A DNA stretch of 15,332 nt from Bacteroidales bacterium M5. Its GTDB lineage: Bacteria; Bacteroidota; Bacteroidia; Bacteroidales; Muribaculaceae. Positions within the stretch are counted from its first letter, which is position 1; each line of letters starts with the position of its first letter. Below the pieces are notes generated by a model. That model saw only the letters and a list, made by a program, of their open reading frames with translations, was not told the origin of the DNA and did no database searches. The stretch lies in contig LUJP01000029.1 of the NCBI GenBank assembly GCA_001689535.1, positions 2,249 to 17,580 on the forward strand. Direction: 5' to 3'. Of the stretch, positions 8,233-14,789 are shown one piece after another. Made by a program: the position numbers and the translations under genes.

Positions 8233-9216
8233 TCAGAAAACAGCCGAAATATCCCTTTCAAGGCTCCCGCAGCGCTCTTTCAGGCGGGATTTCAGGCGGG
8301 ATTTTCGCTTGTAGACAACGTCGGTCGATTCATCCAGAAGCAGGCAGATGGCGCGGGTGGAAAATCCGCTTGCCAGATACACCAGCAGCCGGTAGTCGTC
8401 GGGTTTCATGTCGGGCCAGCTCTTTTTGATTTCTTCAAGAATGTTGTTGCGGCAAGCATTCACTGCCTTTTCCATTTCGGGGAAAGAATCGGTGCGCACC
8501 GATTCAATCTCGCTTTTCACCTTATCCACAATTGATTTTCGCTCGGTCTTGGTTCCCTGACTCTCGTAGTAGGTCTGACACAGCGAATCGATAAGGTCGA
8601 AGCGTTTGTCAAGAAGCCCCTGCAAGGTCGTTTCCAACCGGCTCACATCGCCCCGGCTTGCCGCAATTCTGCTCCGCAGCCCCGATGCCTCGGCCATAAG
8701 CGCTTCGTTTTGCAAAGACTGCATCCTGATTCTCTGGCGCATCCACGCTATCACACCGGCCGCTATAAGAAGTGTTATTATGCCGACAAACATAATCTGT
8801 TCACGCCTGGTGCGCTCGCGGTAGAGCATGAACTCCTTTTCTTTTTGCAGATACAGGGCCGTGGCAAGATCATCTCTTTTTCCGGCAGCTCCCATCATGG
8901 CCTTGAGCCGGGAAGCTTTCTGAAACTCGGCAGTGAGGTTGTTCCTTCCGTAATAGTCCACGGCTATATTGACAATGGTATCAGTGGGAGCGGCAAGCTT
9001 GTTGACAACCATCGCCTCGCTGTAGAGTAACGCCCAGCGGGCCATCGTGGCGGAATCATGAAACTCCGACACATCCAGCCCGTTCAGCCGCGAAAGCGCC
9101 GCCGAAGGGTCGCTCTGCATAAGGCGCTGCGCCTCATCGAGTGCCTCCGGATAAGAATTTGAATACCCGCAGCCGGTTGCCACCAGCAGTATTATTATGT
9201 AGAGCAGATTCCGCAT
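8233..9216 (-). CDS. Membrane-anchored lipoprotein regulator with C-terminal LuxR-like HTH
   Basis: This 327-residue protein has an unusual build. A lipoprotein signal with lipobox LVATGC puts the lipidated cysteine at C16. Residues 20-120 form an amphipathic helical region with TPR-like character (EALDEAQRLMQSDPSAALSRL). A single transmembrane helix follows at about 141-158 (IMFVGIITLLIAAGVIAW), then a charged coiled-coil segment (160-250). The C-terminus (267-312) has a LuxR/sigma-region-4-like helix-turn-helix, LLVYLASGFSTRAICLLLDE, with basic recognition helix DVVYKRKSRLKSRLK. The lipidated N-terminus would be periplasmic and the helix-turn-helix cytoplasmic, so it can pass an envelope signal directly to DNA. 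Bacteroidota encode many such TPR-TM-HTH proteins. It lies 18 bp after the decayed GLPGLI remnant and 135 bp before the promoter-bearing barrel gene, its most obvious target. The topology is read from sequence; the target is inferred. Confidence 0.75.
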   Translation of the reverse strand: MRNLLYIIILLVATGCGYSNSYPEALDEAQRLMQSDPSAALSRLNGLDVSEFHDSATMARWALLYSEAMVVNKLAAPTDTIVNIAVDYYGRNNLTAEFQKASRLKAMMGAAGKRDDLATALYLQKEKEFMLYRERTRREQIMFVGIITLLIAAGVIAWMRQRIRMQSLQNEALMAEASGLRSRIAASRGDVSRLETTLQGLLDKRFDLIDSLCQTYYESQGTKTERKSIVDKVKSEIESVRTDSFPEMEKAVNACRNNILEEIKKSWPDMKPDDYRLLVYLASGFSTRAICLLLDESTDVVYKRKSRLKSRLKERCGSLERDISAVF

Positions 9217-9234
9217 ATTATTTCTGTATTCGTT

Positions 9235-9467
9235 TTATCTGTAATCGGTTTCAATCAGGTCTACTACCGCTTCCGGTGCAAATGCCGGTTTATCGAAGTT
9301 GCTGGTTATCTTTTTGCGTCCTCCCAGCAGCACAAATGAGTTCTTTACATCCACCTGACCGTTCTCCATGTTGGGGCCCCAGGCGGTGTAGCTTACCTCG
9401 ATGTCGGCCGTCTGCGCCATTGCGGCAGATGCCGACAATAAAAATGCGATTATTACCGGAAATTCAT
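9235..9467 (-). pseudogene. Decayed, internally shortened GLPGLI-like secreted protein
   Basis: From the ATG at 9465-9467 the frame hits TAA at codon 5. Restoring one base after the start (ATG AAa TTT) opens a frame to 9235 and yields a normal signal peptide (MKFPVIIAFLLSASAAMAQ) and a product of about 77 residues. The mature start QTADIEVSY closely matches QTADIHVSY in the intact GLPGLI protein at 9889-10728, and the end IETDYR matches the E-T-D-Y tails of the other paralogues. The whole middle, including the YEC and GLPGLI core, is missing. The ATG overlaps the stop of the upstream remnant by ATGA, as between intact genes of this cluster. It is therefore best read as a GLPGLI gene that lost its core by deletion and then its frame. 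A TTG at 9436-9438 could start a short 67-residue peptide, but that would lose half the signal. Confidence 0.6.
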
Positions 9468-9858
9468 TTAAGTTTTTTCTTTTTGATTATCTGAAGGGCT
9501 TTGTCGAGAGCTTCGGCGGCAGGAACCGTCACATCGGGAATCGTGCCGTGGATATCACTTTCACGGGTCCTTTTCTACCGTCGGCCGAAAGTATTGAGAA
9601 GTCTCTTGACTCCCATACACCAAGCTCAATCTTCAGGGTGTCGATATCGGAAGCGAAAACTATTTCGGCCGCCTTTGTCTCAAGCGGGTCGACCTCCGTG
9701 CCGTACAGCACACTCCAGCCTCCATTCAGCGGCTTGCCGTCAAGAATCACCGCAACTTTATCGGCAGTGGTCCTCAGAACATCCTGTTCAGAAACGCTCT
9801 GTGCGCTTGTGGCCGTCGCGGCAAGCCCCAGAATAAGGAGTGCGATTGTTTACTTCAT
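9464..9858 (-). pseudogene. Small secreted protein, disrupted by a nonsense codon and a frameshift
   Basis: The ATG at 9856-9858 is followed by AAG and then TAA (9850-9852), where a lysine codon AAA would be expected. Past that stop the frame encodes a good signal peptide (TIALLILGLAATATSAQ) and a mature region with VILDGKPLNGGW, KAAEIVFASDIDTLKIELGV and ILSADGRKGPVK. This frame closes at 9529-9531. A second frame, open from just after 9575, continues with DIHGTIPDVTVPAAEALDKA and a lysine-rich end, and stops at 9464-9466. One missing base between 9532 and 9574 would join the two into a protein of about 131 residues. I do not recognise the family. DGKPL followed later by a G-R-x-G stretch faintly recalls plug-like fragments of TonB-dependent receptors. 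It lies 30 bp after the third GLPGLI gene and overlaps the next remnant by ATGA. Assembly error is an alternative explanation. Confidence 0.6.
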
Positions 9859-9888
9859 ATGATGACCGGTTTTAGTCGGGATACTGGG

Positions 9889-10728
9889 TTATTTGTAGTC
9901 GGGTTCGTCGGCGTAGCGGGCCGCGTCGTATTTCGGGCGGTTGGAGTATTCGTCGGTGAACTGGACTTTGCCGCCGAACTTTGCCCTGATTATGGACTCG
10001 CTGTTATTTTTGAAGTATTCGTGTTCGGCCAGAGCCTTCTTGCGGTCTTTTTTCTGGTATTCCTCGGGAGAATACATGGGGGTAATCTGGCGGTCGGATT
10101 TCTCAAGCCCTGTGGCTACAAAGCTGCGGTCGTTGTCAGTGGTGGCCTTGAGGATAAGTCCTGGCAGTCCGCGTAATTTCCAGGGGCCGAACGGCACCGG
10201 AACGTCGGGCGTGAACCATGCCGTCCATCGGCGTCCGTGATAATCGGTTGTGGCCATGATGCACTCGTAGCCGAGTATATTCGTGGTGGAGTCGGTTATC
10301 TCCCATTGCATCTCGTCGAAAGGCTCGTCGTAATATCCCTGCTCGTCGCCGAATTTGGAATAATAGTGCAGAGAATTGCCTCCAAGATCGGTGAATACGT
10401 ATGTGTCGACCTTCTTTACCGGCCCTTTGCGCATATCGAAGGATATGCTTCCGTCGGGATTCTGGGTCATACACGTGGCCATGATTATCTTTCTTAGCTC
10501 TGCCTTGCCTTTGGGAGTCGAGTTCAGTGAGTCGTTCCAGAGGCTGATATCGTTGAAATACTTTGCCTGCCCGGCGTTGGCGAGCAGTGACATCAGTGTG
10601 GTCTCGATTGAATCGGTGGTCCAGTTACGCCCGTTGGAATTGTAGCTCACATGGATATCGGCTGTCTGCTGAGCAGATGCGGCAAATGCCGCAAAGCCGA
10701 TGGAAAGAATTGCAATAGTTCTCTTCAT
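9889..10728 (-). CDS. GLPGLI family secreted protein 3
   Basis: This 279-residue exported protein begins at the ATG 10726-10728, where MKRTIAILSIGFAAFAASAQ forms a complete signal peptide. The frame extends upstream to 10812, but that would add 28 residues overlapping the previous gene and bury the signal. The GLPGLI motif (187-192) follows the family core GYECIMATTDYHGRRWTAWF (153-172) with its single cysteine C156. Before the core are YVFTD and YYDEPFDEMQWEI, which are also present in paralogue 2. The C-terminal 70 residues are highly charged and end in ADEPDYK. Residues 30-105 are unlike the other paralogues. It follows paralogue 2 by 19 bp and belongs to the same run. The molecular function of GLPGLI (TIGR01200) proteins is not established to my knowledge; a periplasmic or surface role next to TonB-receptor-like barrels is inferred from context. 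Confidence 0.9.
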   Translation of the reverse strand: MKRTIAILSIGFAAFAASAQQTADIHVSYNSNGRNWTTDSIETTLMSLLANAGQAKYFNDISLWNDSLNSTPKGKAELRKIIMATCMTQNPDGSISFDMRKGPVKKVDTYVFTDLGGNSLHYYSKFGDEQGYYDEPFDEMQWEITDSTTNILGYECIMATTDYHGRRWTAWFTPDVPVPFGPWKLRGLPGLILKATTDNDRSFVATGLEKSDRQITPMYSPEEYQKKDRKKALAEHEYFKNNSESIIRAKFGGKVQFTDEYSNRPKYDAARYADEPDYK

Positions 10729-10747
10729 AATCTTATTAATGGTCTGT

Positions 10748-11599
10748 TTAATAATCTGTTTCCAGCCCTTTGAAAGCGGGGTCGAGAGTCGACATGTAGT
10801 CCGACAATCCATTCAGGTCTAACTCATCGCCTCCGGCAACCTGAAATTTTATATTTGCACCGGGGTACAGTGCCTTTATTTCATTGATGGTTCTTTCTAA
10901 TGATTTAGACGAGAGTTTCAGAAAGTCGCGGCGGTCACCGCGGCTGTAACGCTCCGGCACTTCCATCTCAGGCATTTGTTCGCCGGTATATTCCAGTCCG
11001 TTGGCCACAAACTTGTGGCTTCCGGTTGAATCCTCCGCCATCAGAATCAGGCCGGGCAATCCTTTGAACTTCCACGGGCCGTCATGAACCGGGATTTCCG
11101 GAGCGAACCATGCTGTCCAGTGTCTGCCGTGGTAATCCGTTTGGGCCATCAGGCATTCGTAGTTCAACACCGTGCGGGTTGAGTCGCTGACAATTTCCCA
11201 TTCCATTTCATCGAAAGGCTCGTCGTACCAGATGTATTCCTCGTTGCTGTCCACATAGACGCGGAGCGATTTGTCGTCGAATCGCTTGAACACGTAGGTG
11301 CTTACAGTCCTGCTTGGCACCAGTCCTCCCTGACCCTTGGCCTGCATGGCCGACGCCATCTGACCGTAGGCCGTTCTGGCCGCATCGTCGTGCGCCGACT
11401 TATCGAGGAAATATGTGCTCGGATTGTAAAATACCGAGTTGCTGTAATCGGTATGAAGAATATACTTGTCAATCCGTTCCTTCGTCTTATCCTTATAAAC
11501 CTTAAGATGATGCTCATACCCGATGCGCAGCATGTCGCCCTGAGCAAGCGCGGCAATCACCACAAGACACATAATAAGGAATGCGAATATTCTTTTCAT
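10748..11599 (-). CDS. GLPGLI family secreted protein 2
   Basis: This 283-residue exported protein has the signal peptide MKRIFAFLIMCLVVIAALAQ. The GLPGLI motif is at 180-185 and the core NYECLMAQTDYHGRHWTAWF with cysteine C149 lies before it. The segment APEIPVHDGPWK (166-177) is almost identical to paralogue 1. N-terminal residues 21-100 differ from the other copies, apart from a short TYVFKRF strand (101-107). The last residues are GLETDY, matching the E-T-D-Y tail of the family members here. It starts 13 bp after the stop of the transposase gene and is followed after 19 bp by paralogue 3, so it is most simply transcribed with both. No separate promoter box is seen in front of it. Function unknown. 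The retained core with diverging ends suggests a common fold or binding site with paralogue-specific partners (inference). Confidence 0.9.
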   Translation of the reverse strand: MKRIFAFLIMCLVVIAALAQGDMLRIGYEHHLKVYKDKTKERIDKYILHTDYSNSVFYNPSTYFLDKSAHDDAARTAYGQMASAMQAKGQGGLVPSRTVSTYVFKRFDDKSLRVYVDSNEEYIWYDEPFDEMEWEIVSDSTRTVLNYECLMAQTDYHGRHWTAWFAPEIPVHDGPWKFKGLPGLILMAEDSTGSHKFVANGLEYTGEQMPEMEVPERYSRGDRRDFLKLSSKSLERTINEIKALYPGANIKFQVAGGDELDLNGLSDYMSTLDPAFKGLETDY

Positions 11600-11612
11600 A
11601 TTGGTCTATTTA

Positions 11613-12176
11613 TCATTCGTTAAAGCAATCAGACGCCCAGCTCCTTACATTATTATCAACATAATTCATAATATTATCAAAAGCCCGTTGGTCCCGAATA
11701 ATATGTTCATGATAACGTTGTTGCCAGTAGGGACGCGATACATCGCGTCCGCATTGCCGATTCGCCTGTCTCGTCACCGCCGCCTTGAAAGACCCTATTA
11801 TCGTAGCAAGACTGCAGTTGTGGTGAAAGTCCTCACAGGCCTCACTATGTTTAGGCGGTTTGAGGCAACCGAAATTGGAATTGAGGGATTTAATGGTGTC
11901 ATCGGTTTGGGGGAACGCGATGTATCGCGTCTGTACCGATATCACCAAATGTACGTGGTTGGGCATCACTACGTAATTGTACACTTCCGCATGGGGATGA
12001 TGAAGCGGTATGGATTCCAATGACTGCGACACTATCTCTCCGAGTTTGCTGAATAACATTTTCCCATTTCTGATGTGGCCGAACGCATGCCTCTTTTCAT
12101 GGCTACAAATCGTGACAAAATATATTCCGTCATTGTAGTCATGCCATTGCGCTCTGAATCTGTGCCGGTCAGTCAT
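11613..12176 (-). CDS. REP-associated (RAYT-like, Y1/HUH) transposase
   Basis: This 187-residue protein belongs to the IS200-like / REP-associated transposase group, which act on single-stranded DNA hairpins. The HUH motif is H74-V-H76 in YVVMPNHVHLVIS (68-80), the N-terminal strand is GIYFVTICSHEKRHAFG (17-33), and the C-terminal block YWQQRYHEHIIRDQRAFDNI (150-169) is typical of the group. The helix where the nucleophilic tyrosine is often found, IIGSFKAAVTRQANR (126-140), has no tyrosine; Y150 or Y155 could serve, so activity is uncertain. The gene begins 6 bp after the stop of the large barrel gene and ends 13 bp before a GLPGLI gene, inside what otherwise looks like one operon. Two REP-like palindromes lie within its coding sequence and encode TRYIAF and GRDVSRP. 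No terminal inverted repeats or target duplications are seen, which is normal for this family. Confidence 0.85.
   Translation of the reverse strand: MTDRHRFRAQWHDYNDGIYFVTICSHEKRHAFGHIRNGKMLFSKLGEIVSQSLESIPLHHPHAEVYNYVVMPNHVHLVISVQTRYIAFPQTDDTIKSLNSNFGCLKPPKHSEACEDFHHNCSLATIIGSFKAAVTRQANRQCGRDVSRPYWQQRYHEHIIRDQRAFDNIMNYVDNNVRSWASDCFNE
11727..11750 (+). repeat. REP-like palindrome A, GTAG plus hairpin
   Basis: GTAG (11727-11730) is followed by a perfect 8-bp stem GGACGCGA (11731-11738), loop TACA, and TCGCGTCC (11743-11750). A GTAG tetranucleotide just 5' of a short hairpin is the described recognition feature of REP elements mobilised by RAYT enzymes. It lies inside the transposase gene, antisense to it. 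Confidence 0.6.
11915..11931 (-). repeat. REP-like palindrome B, inverted copy of A
   Basis: The minus strand carries the same 17 bases as copy A (GACGCGATACATCGCGT), with a 6-bp stem and TACA loop. Preceding bases on that strand are GTACA rather than GTAG. Copies A and B are about 165 bp apart in inverted orientation, the arrangement of a REP doublet, and both are within the transposase coding frame. Confidence 0.55.
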
Positions 12177-12182
12177 TTCGGT

Positions 12183-14789
12183 TTATTTTCTGAGGGATAT
12201 CGAGAAGAGGAGCTCGCGGCCGCGGAGGCGCCGCTGGCTCTCGAAAGAATTGAGCTGATTGTAAGTGGTATAATTATAGGTGCGCTGGTTGAAGATATTG
12301 CTCAGTGTGGCAGAGAATTCCAGGCGCTTGCCCGGCTTGAATATCAGTTTGGTGTCAAGCAGAAACACGTTCTTGAACTGATTGGCGGTAAGCTCATTGC
12401 GGTAATGCTCTCCGTTTATGTGCCATTCCCATCTCCTTTGCGGCATGATGTTGAGCAGCAGCTCGTTTTCCATACTTCCGAGCCATGAGGCGTTGGTACC
12501 ATTCATGGCCAGGCGGCTCGACGAGAAGTCTATGCGGTAGTCAAAACTCAGCCACCGGAGCGGAGCGCCGTTGATTTTCGCGCCGGCCGACCACGACGTG
12601 CCGGTGGAGTTTACCGCCTGGTTTTCCGAGATGAGATGGTGCTCGCTGCGGCTGAACGAGCCGTTGACATTGGCGCTGCCGCGCATGAAATCGAGAGTCT
12701 TGCCTATGTTTCCGCTCGCCATCAGCATCTTCCCGTCGCTTTTTGCGTCGGTATAGGAATAGACTATATAATCTCCGAAAAGCTGCTGTGCGAGAGTATA
12801 GGGGTTGTGGCTCCACGACTGCATCACGTAGGCGTTGGCGAACACTCCGCGGCGGGTGTGCTTGTAGGAGAGGTTGGCGGAGAGGTTCTGCGATGTGGAG
12901 TTATAGAAGTTGTCAACACCCCGGCGGAACGAGCGGTAGTTCGTCATCACGTAGCCGGGCTGTATCATGCTCAGATCCATCGGCGATCGGCCCGTACCGC
13001 CGTCCAGTCCCACGGAAAAGCGGTTGTTGGGCTTCCAGTCCATACTTATAGACGGTGAGAAATACACTTCGTTTCGGTTGGCAAGGGCCTTGTCGAAGGC
13101 ATAGTGCGAGAAACTCACCGGGGCGCTGAGCGTAAAGTTCACGCGCTTCACCCAATATTCGAATTTCGGCCGGGCATACACAGTGAGAAAGTTGGTGTTG
13201 ACCACATTCGTCATATTTCCGGTCAGACCCGACAAGTCAGGCTGATCAGACCCTTTCTCAAGCCCGGTTGCGTCCGAACGCATGCTACGCAGATAACCTT
13301 TTATGCCTCCTTCCAGACTCACTGTGATACCGCTGATGGAGAACGCGTAGGCCGCGCTCTCGTTTGTGTGAAACGCATGTTCCTTGACACTCTGGCGCAT
13401 CGAGCCGTCGGCCATCGCTACGGTAAGCGTCTGCGGCATTGATTCCCATTCGTTCTTGCTTGTGAATGTCACGAGATGCTTTTCGTTGAAACGCTTGATG
13501 AGTTTGAAATCGTTGCCCGCATAATAGTCGGGGAGGGAGGCGGTCTGCGTGTTGGGCAGCGAGCCGGTCACACCCAGGCGAACATCGTCCCAGTCAATGT
13601 TTGTCTTCAGCGTGTTGTTTATGAAGGCCGTCTTCTGGTTAAGCTCGTAGATGAACTTGCCCGACAGGGAGTGGGAACGGTCACGGCCATCGCGGTTTTC
13701 AGTGATTACCCGGTTGGCGGCTCCATCCAGAAAATACGTCGTTATATTCGCGGCTTCCGAAGTCACGCGGTTGAACGAATAGTCTATCTGCGCCTTTACT
13801 TCCCCGCGCCCGAGTTTCCAAAGCGAATTTGTGGAGACAAGAGCCGAACGGTTGAAGAGCGTGCGCCTGCGGCTGAGATTCGGCACTCCCGGAAGCGACA
13901 CGCTCACGTAGGGGCTCAGCGACGTGCCGCGGCGTGAGGCGAAGAAGTCAGTGGTCTGCGACGAAAGGTCTTCTCCGGTATTGTTGGCCTTGAACGTGGA
14001 GATGTTCTGGAAATTAGGCATTACCGCCATTGCAAACACCTCTCCGTCCCATAACGCTCCCTCTGGCTGCCACGACCATCCTCCTCCGGCGTCGCCGTGT
14101 ACGGTCCATGTGGCTTTGGCCTTGTTTTTGAGTTTGAGATTTATAGCGGCCTTGTCGGAAAATGAGATGCCTGACAGCACCTGCATGGGCTGGTGGTTTT
14201 CCATCACTTCCACCGCGCCCACATCGTCATGGTTGATTCCGTTGGTGGCTATGCCGTATTTACCGCCAAGCAGGTCGGAACCTTCTATATAAAACTTGTT
14301 GATGTCCTCGCCCTGATACTGGATCTTGCCGGATTTCTCCACGTTGATGCCGGGCATTCGTTTGAGCACATCGCCTATCGAACGGTCCTGCTGCTGGGCG
14401 AAACTTCCCACATTGTATGTTATGGTGTCACCCTGTTCGCGTATGCGGTCGGCCTTCACAGTCACCTCTTTTAGCAAGGTAGAGCCCGGTTCAAGCTCTA
14501 CGGTGAGAGGAAATGTGGCGCCTTCGAGAGGTATGGTTTTCTTGGCAAAGCTCATCATCGACACTTCCAGACGGCACCCTGCCACTGAAGGGACTGACAT
14601 GGCGAACGCGCCGTCCTTTTTCGATGTGCTGAACTTCTTGATTTTACCGTCGGCGCCTTTGATGATGACGGATGCGCCGGTGAGCGGCTCGCGGTTTTCC
14701 TTGTCAACAACCGTTCCCGACACATTGACCTGAGCCATCGCGCTCACGGCCGCAAACAGTAATAGGAGATATGCGATAATCAGTCTCAT
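12183..14789 (-). CDS. TonB-dependent-receptor-like outer-membrane protein with CarboxypepD_reg-like domain
   Basis: This 868-residue outer-membrane protein has a signal peptide MRLIIAYLLLLFAAVSAMA (cut after AQ). A CarboxypepD_reg-like Ig fold follows at about 22-100 (VSGTVVDKENREPLTGASV). A plug-like domain at about 110-220 carries LKEVTVKADRIREQGDTITY, DVLKRMPGINVEKSGKIQYQ and the INKFYIEGSDLLGGKYGIAT loop. A large barrel runs from about 225 to the end (RGRELLFSISLRK). This architecture is a known neighbour of GLPGLI proteins in Bacteroidota, and here the start codon overlaps the stop of GLPGLI gene 1 by ATGA, indicating translational coupling. The transposase gene starts 6 bp beyond its stop. 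Its likely job is transport through, or presentation at, the outer membrane of something bound by GLPGLI proteins. That is inference; no substrate motif is visible. No SusD-like partner is present, arguing against a classical glycan-uptake (Sus-type) pair. Confidence 0.9.
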   Translation of the reverse strand: MRLIIAYLLLLFAAVSAMAQVNVSGTVVDKENREPLTGASVIIKGADGKIKKFSTSKKDGAFAMSVPSVAGCRLEVSMMSFAKKTIPLEGATFPLTVELEPGSTLLKEVTVKADRIREQGDTITYNVGSFAQQQDRSIGDVLKRMPGINVEKSGKIQYQGEDINKFYIEGSDLLGGKYGIATNGINHDDVGAVEVMENHQPMQVLSGISFSDKAAINLKLKNKAKATWTVHGDAGGGWSWQPEGALWDGEVFAMAVMPNFQNISTFKANNTGEDLSSQTTDFFASRRGTSLSPYVSVSLPGVPNLSRRRTLFNRSALVSTNSLWKLGRGEVKAQIDYSFNRVTSEAANITTYFLDGAANRVITENRDGRDRSHSLSGKFIYELNQKTAFINNTLKTNIDWDDVRLGVTGSLPNTQTASLPDYYAGNDFKLIKRFNEKHLVTFTSKNEWESMPQTLTVAMADGSMRQSVKEHAFHTNESAAYAFSISGITVSLEGGIKGYLRSMRSDATGLEKGSDQPDLSGLTGNMTNVVNTNFLTVYARPKFEYWVKRVNFTLSAPVSFSHYAFDKALANRNEVYFSPSISMDWKPNNRFSVGLDGGTGRSPMDLSMIQPGYVMTNYRSFRRGVDNFYNSTSQNLSANLSYKHTRRGVFANAYVMQSWSHNPYTLAQQLFGDYIVYSYTDAKSDGKMLMASGNIGKTLDFMRGSANVNGSFSRSEHHLISENQAVNSTGTSWSAGAKINGAPLRWLSFDYRIDFSSSRLAMNGTNASWLGSMENELLLNIMPQRRWEWHINGEHYRNELTANQFKNVFLLDTKLIFKPGKRLEFSATLSNIFNQRTYNYTTYNQLNSFESQRRLRGRELLFSISLRK

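Noticed and set aside
9532..9574. Programmed frameshift in the small secreted protein gene
   Set aside because: No slippery heptamer or downstream structure is visible, and the same gene also has a stop at codon 3, so decay is simpler.
10729..10812. Upstream start for GLPGLI protein 3
   Set aside because: It would add 28 non-hydrophobic residues before an intact signal peptide and overlap the end of GLPGLI protein 2.
11600..12200. Target-site duplication or terminal inverted repeats around the transposase gene
   Set aside because: None seen at the junctions; Y1-type elements do not make them, so absence says nothing about mobility.
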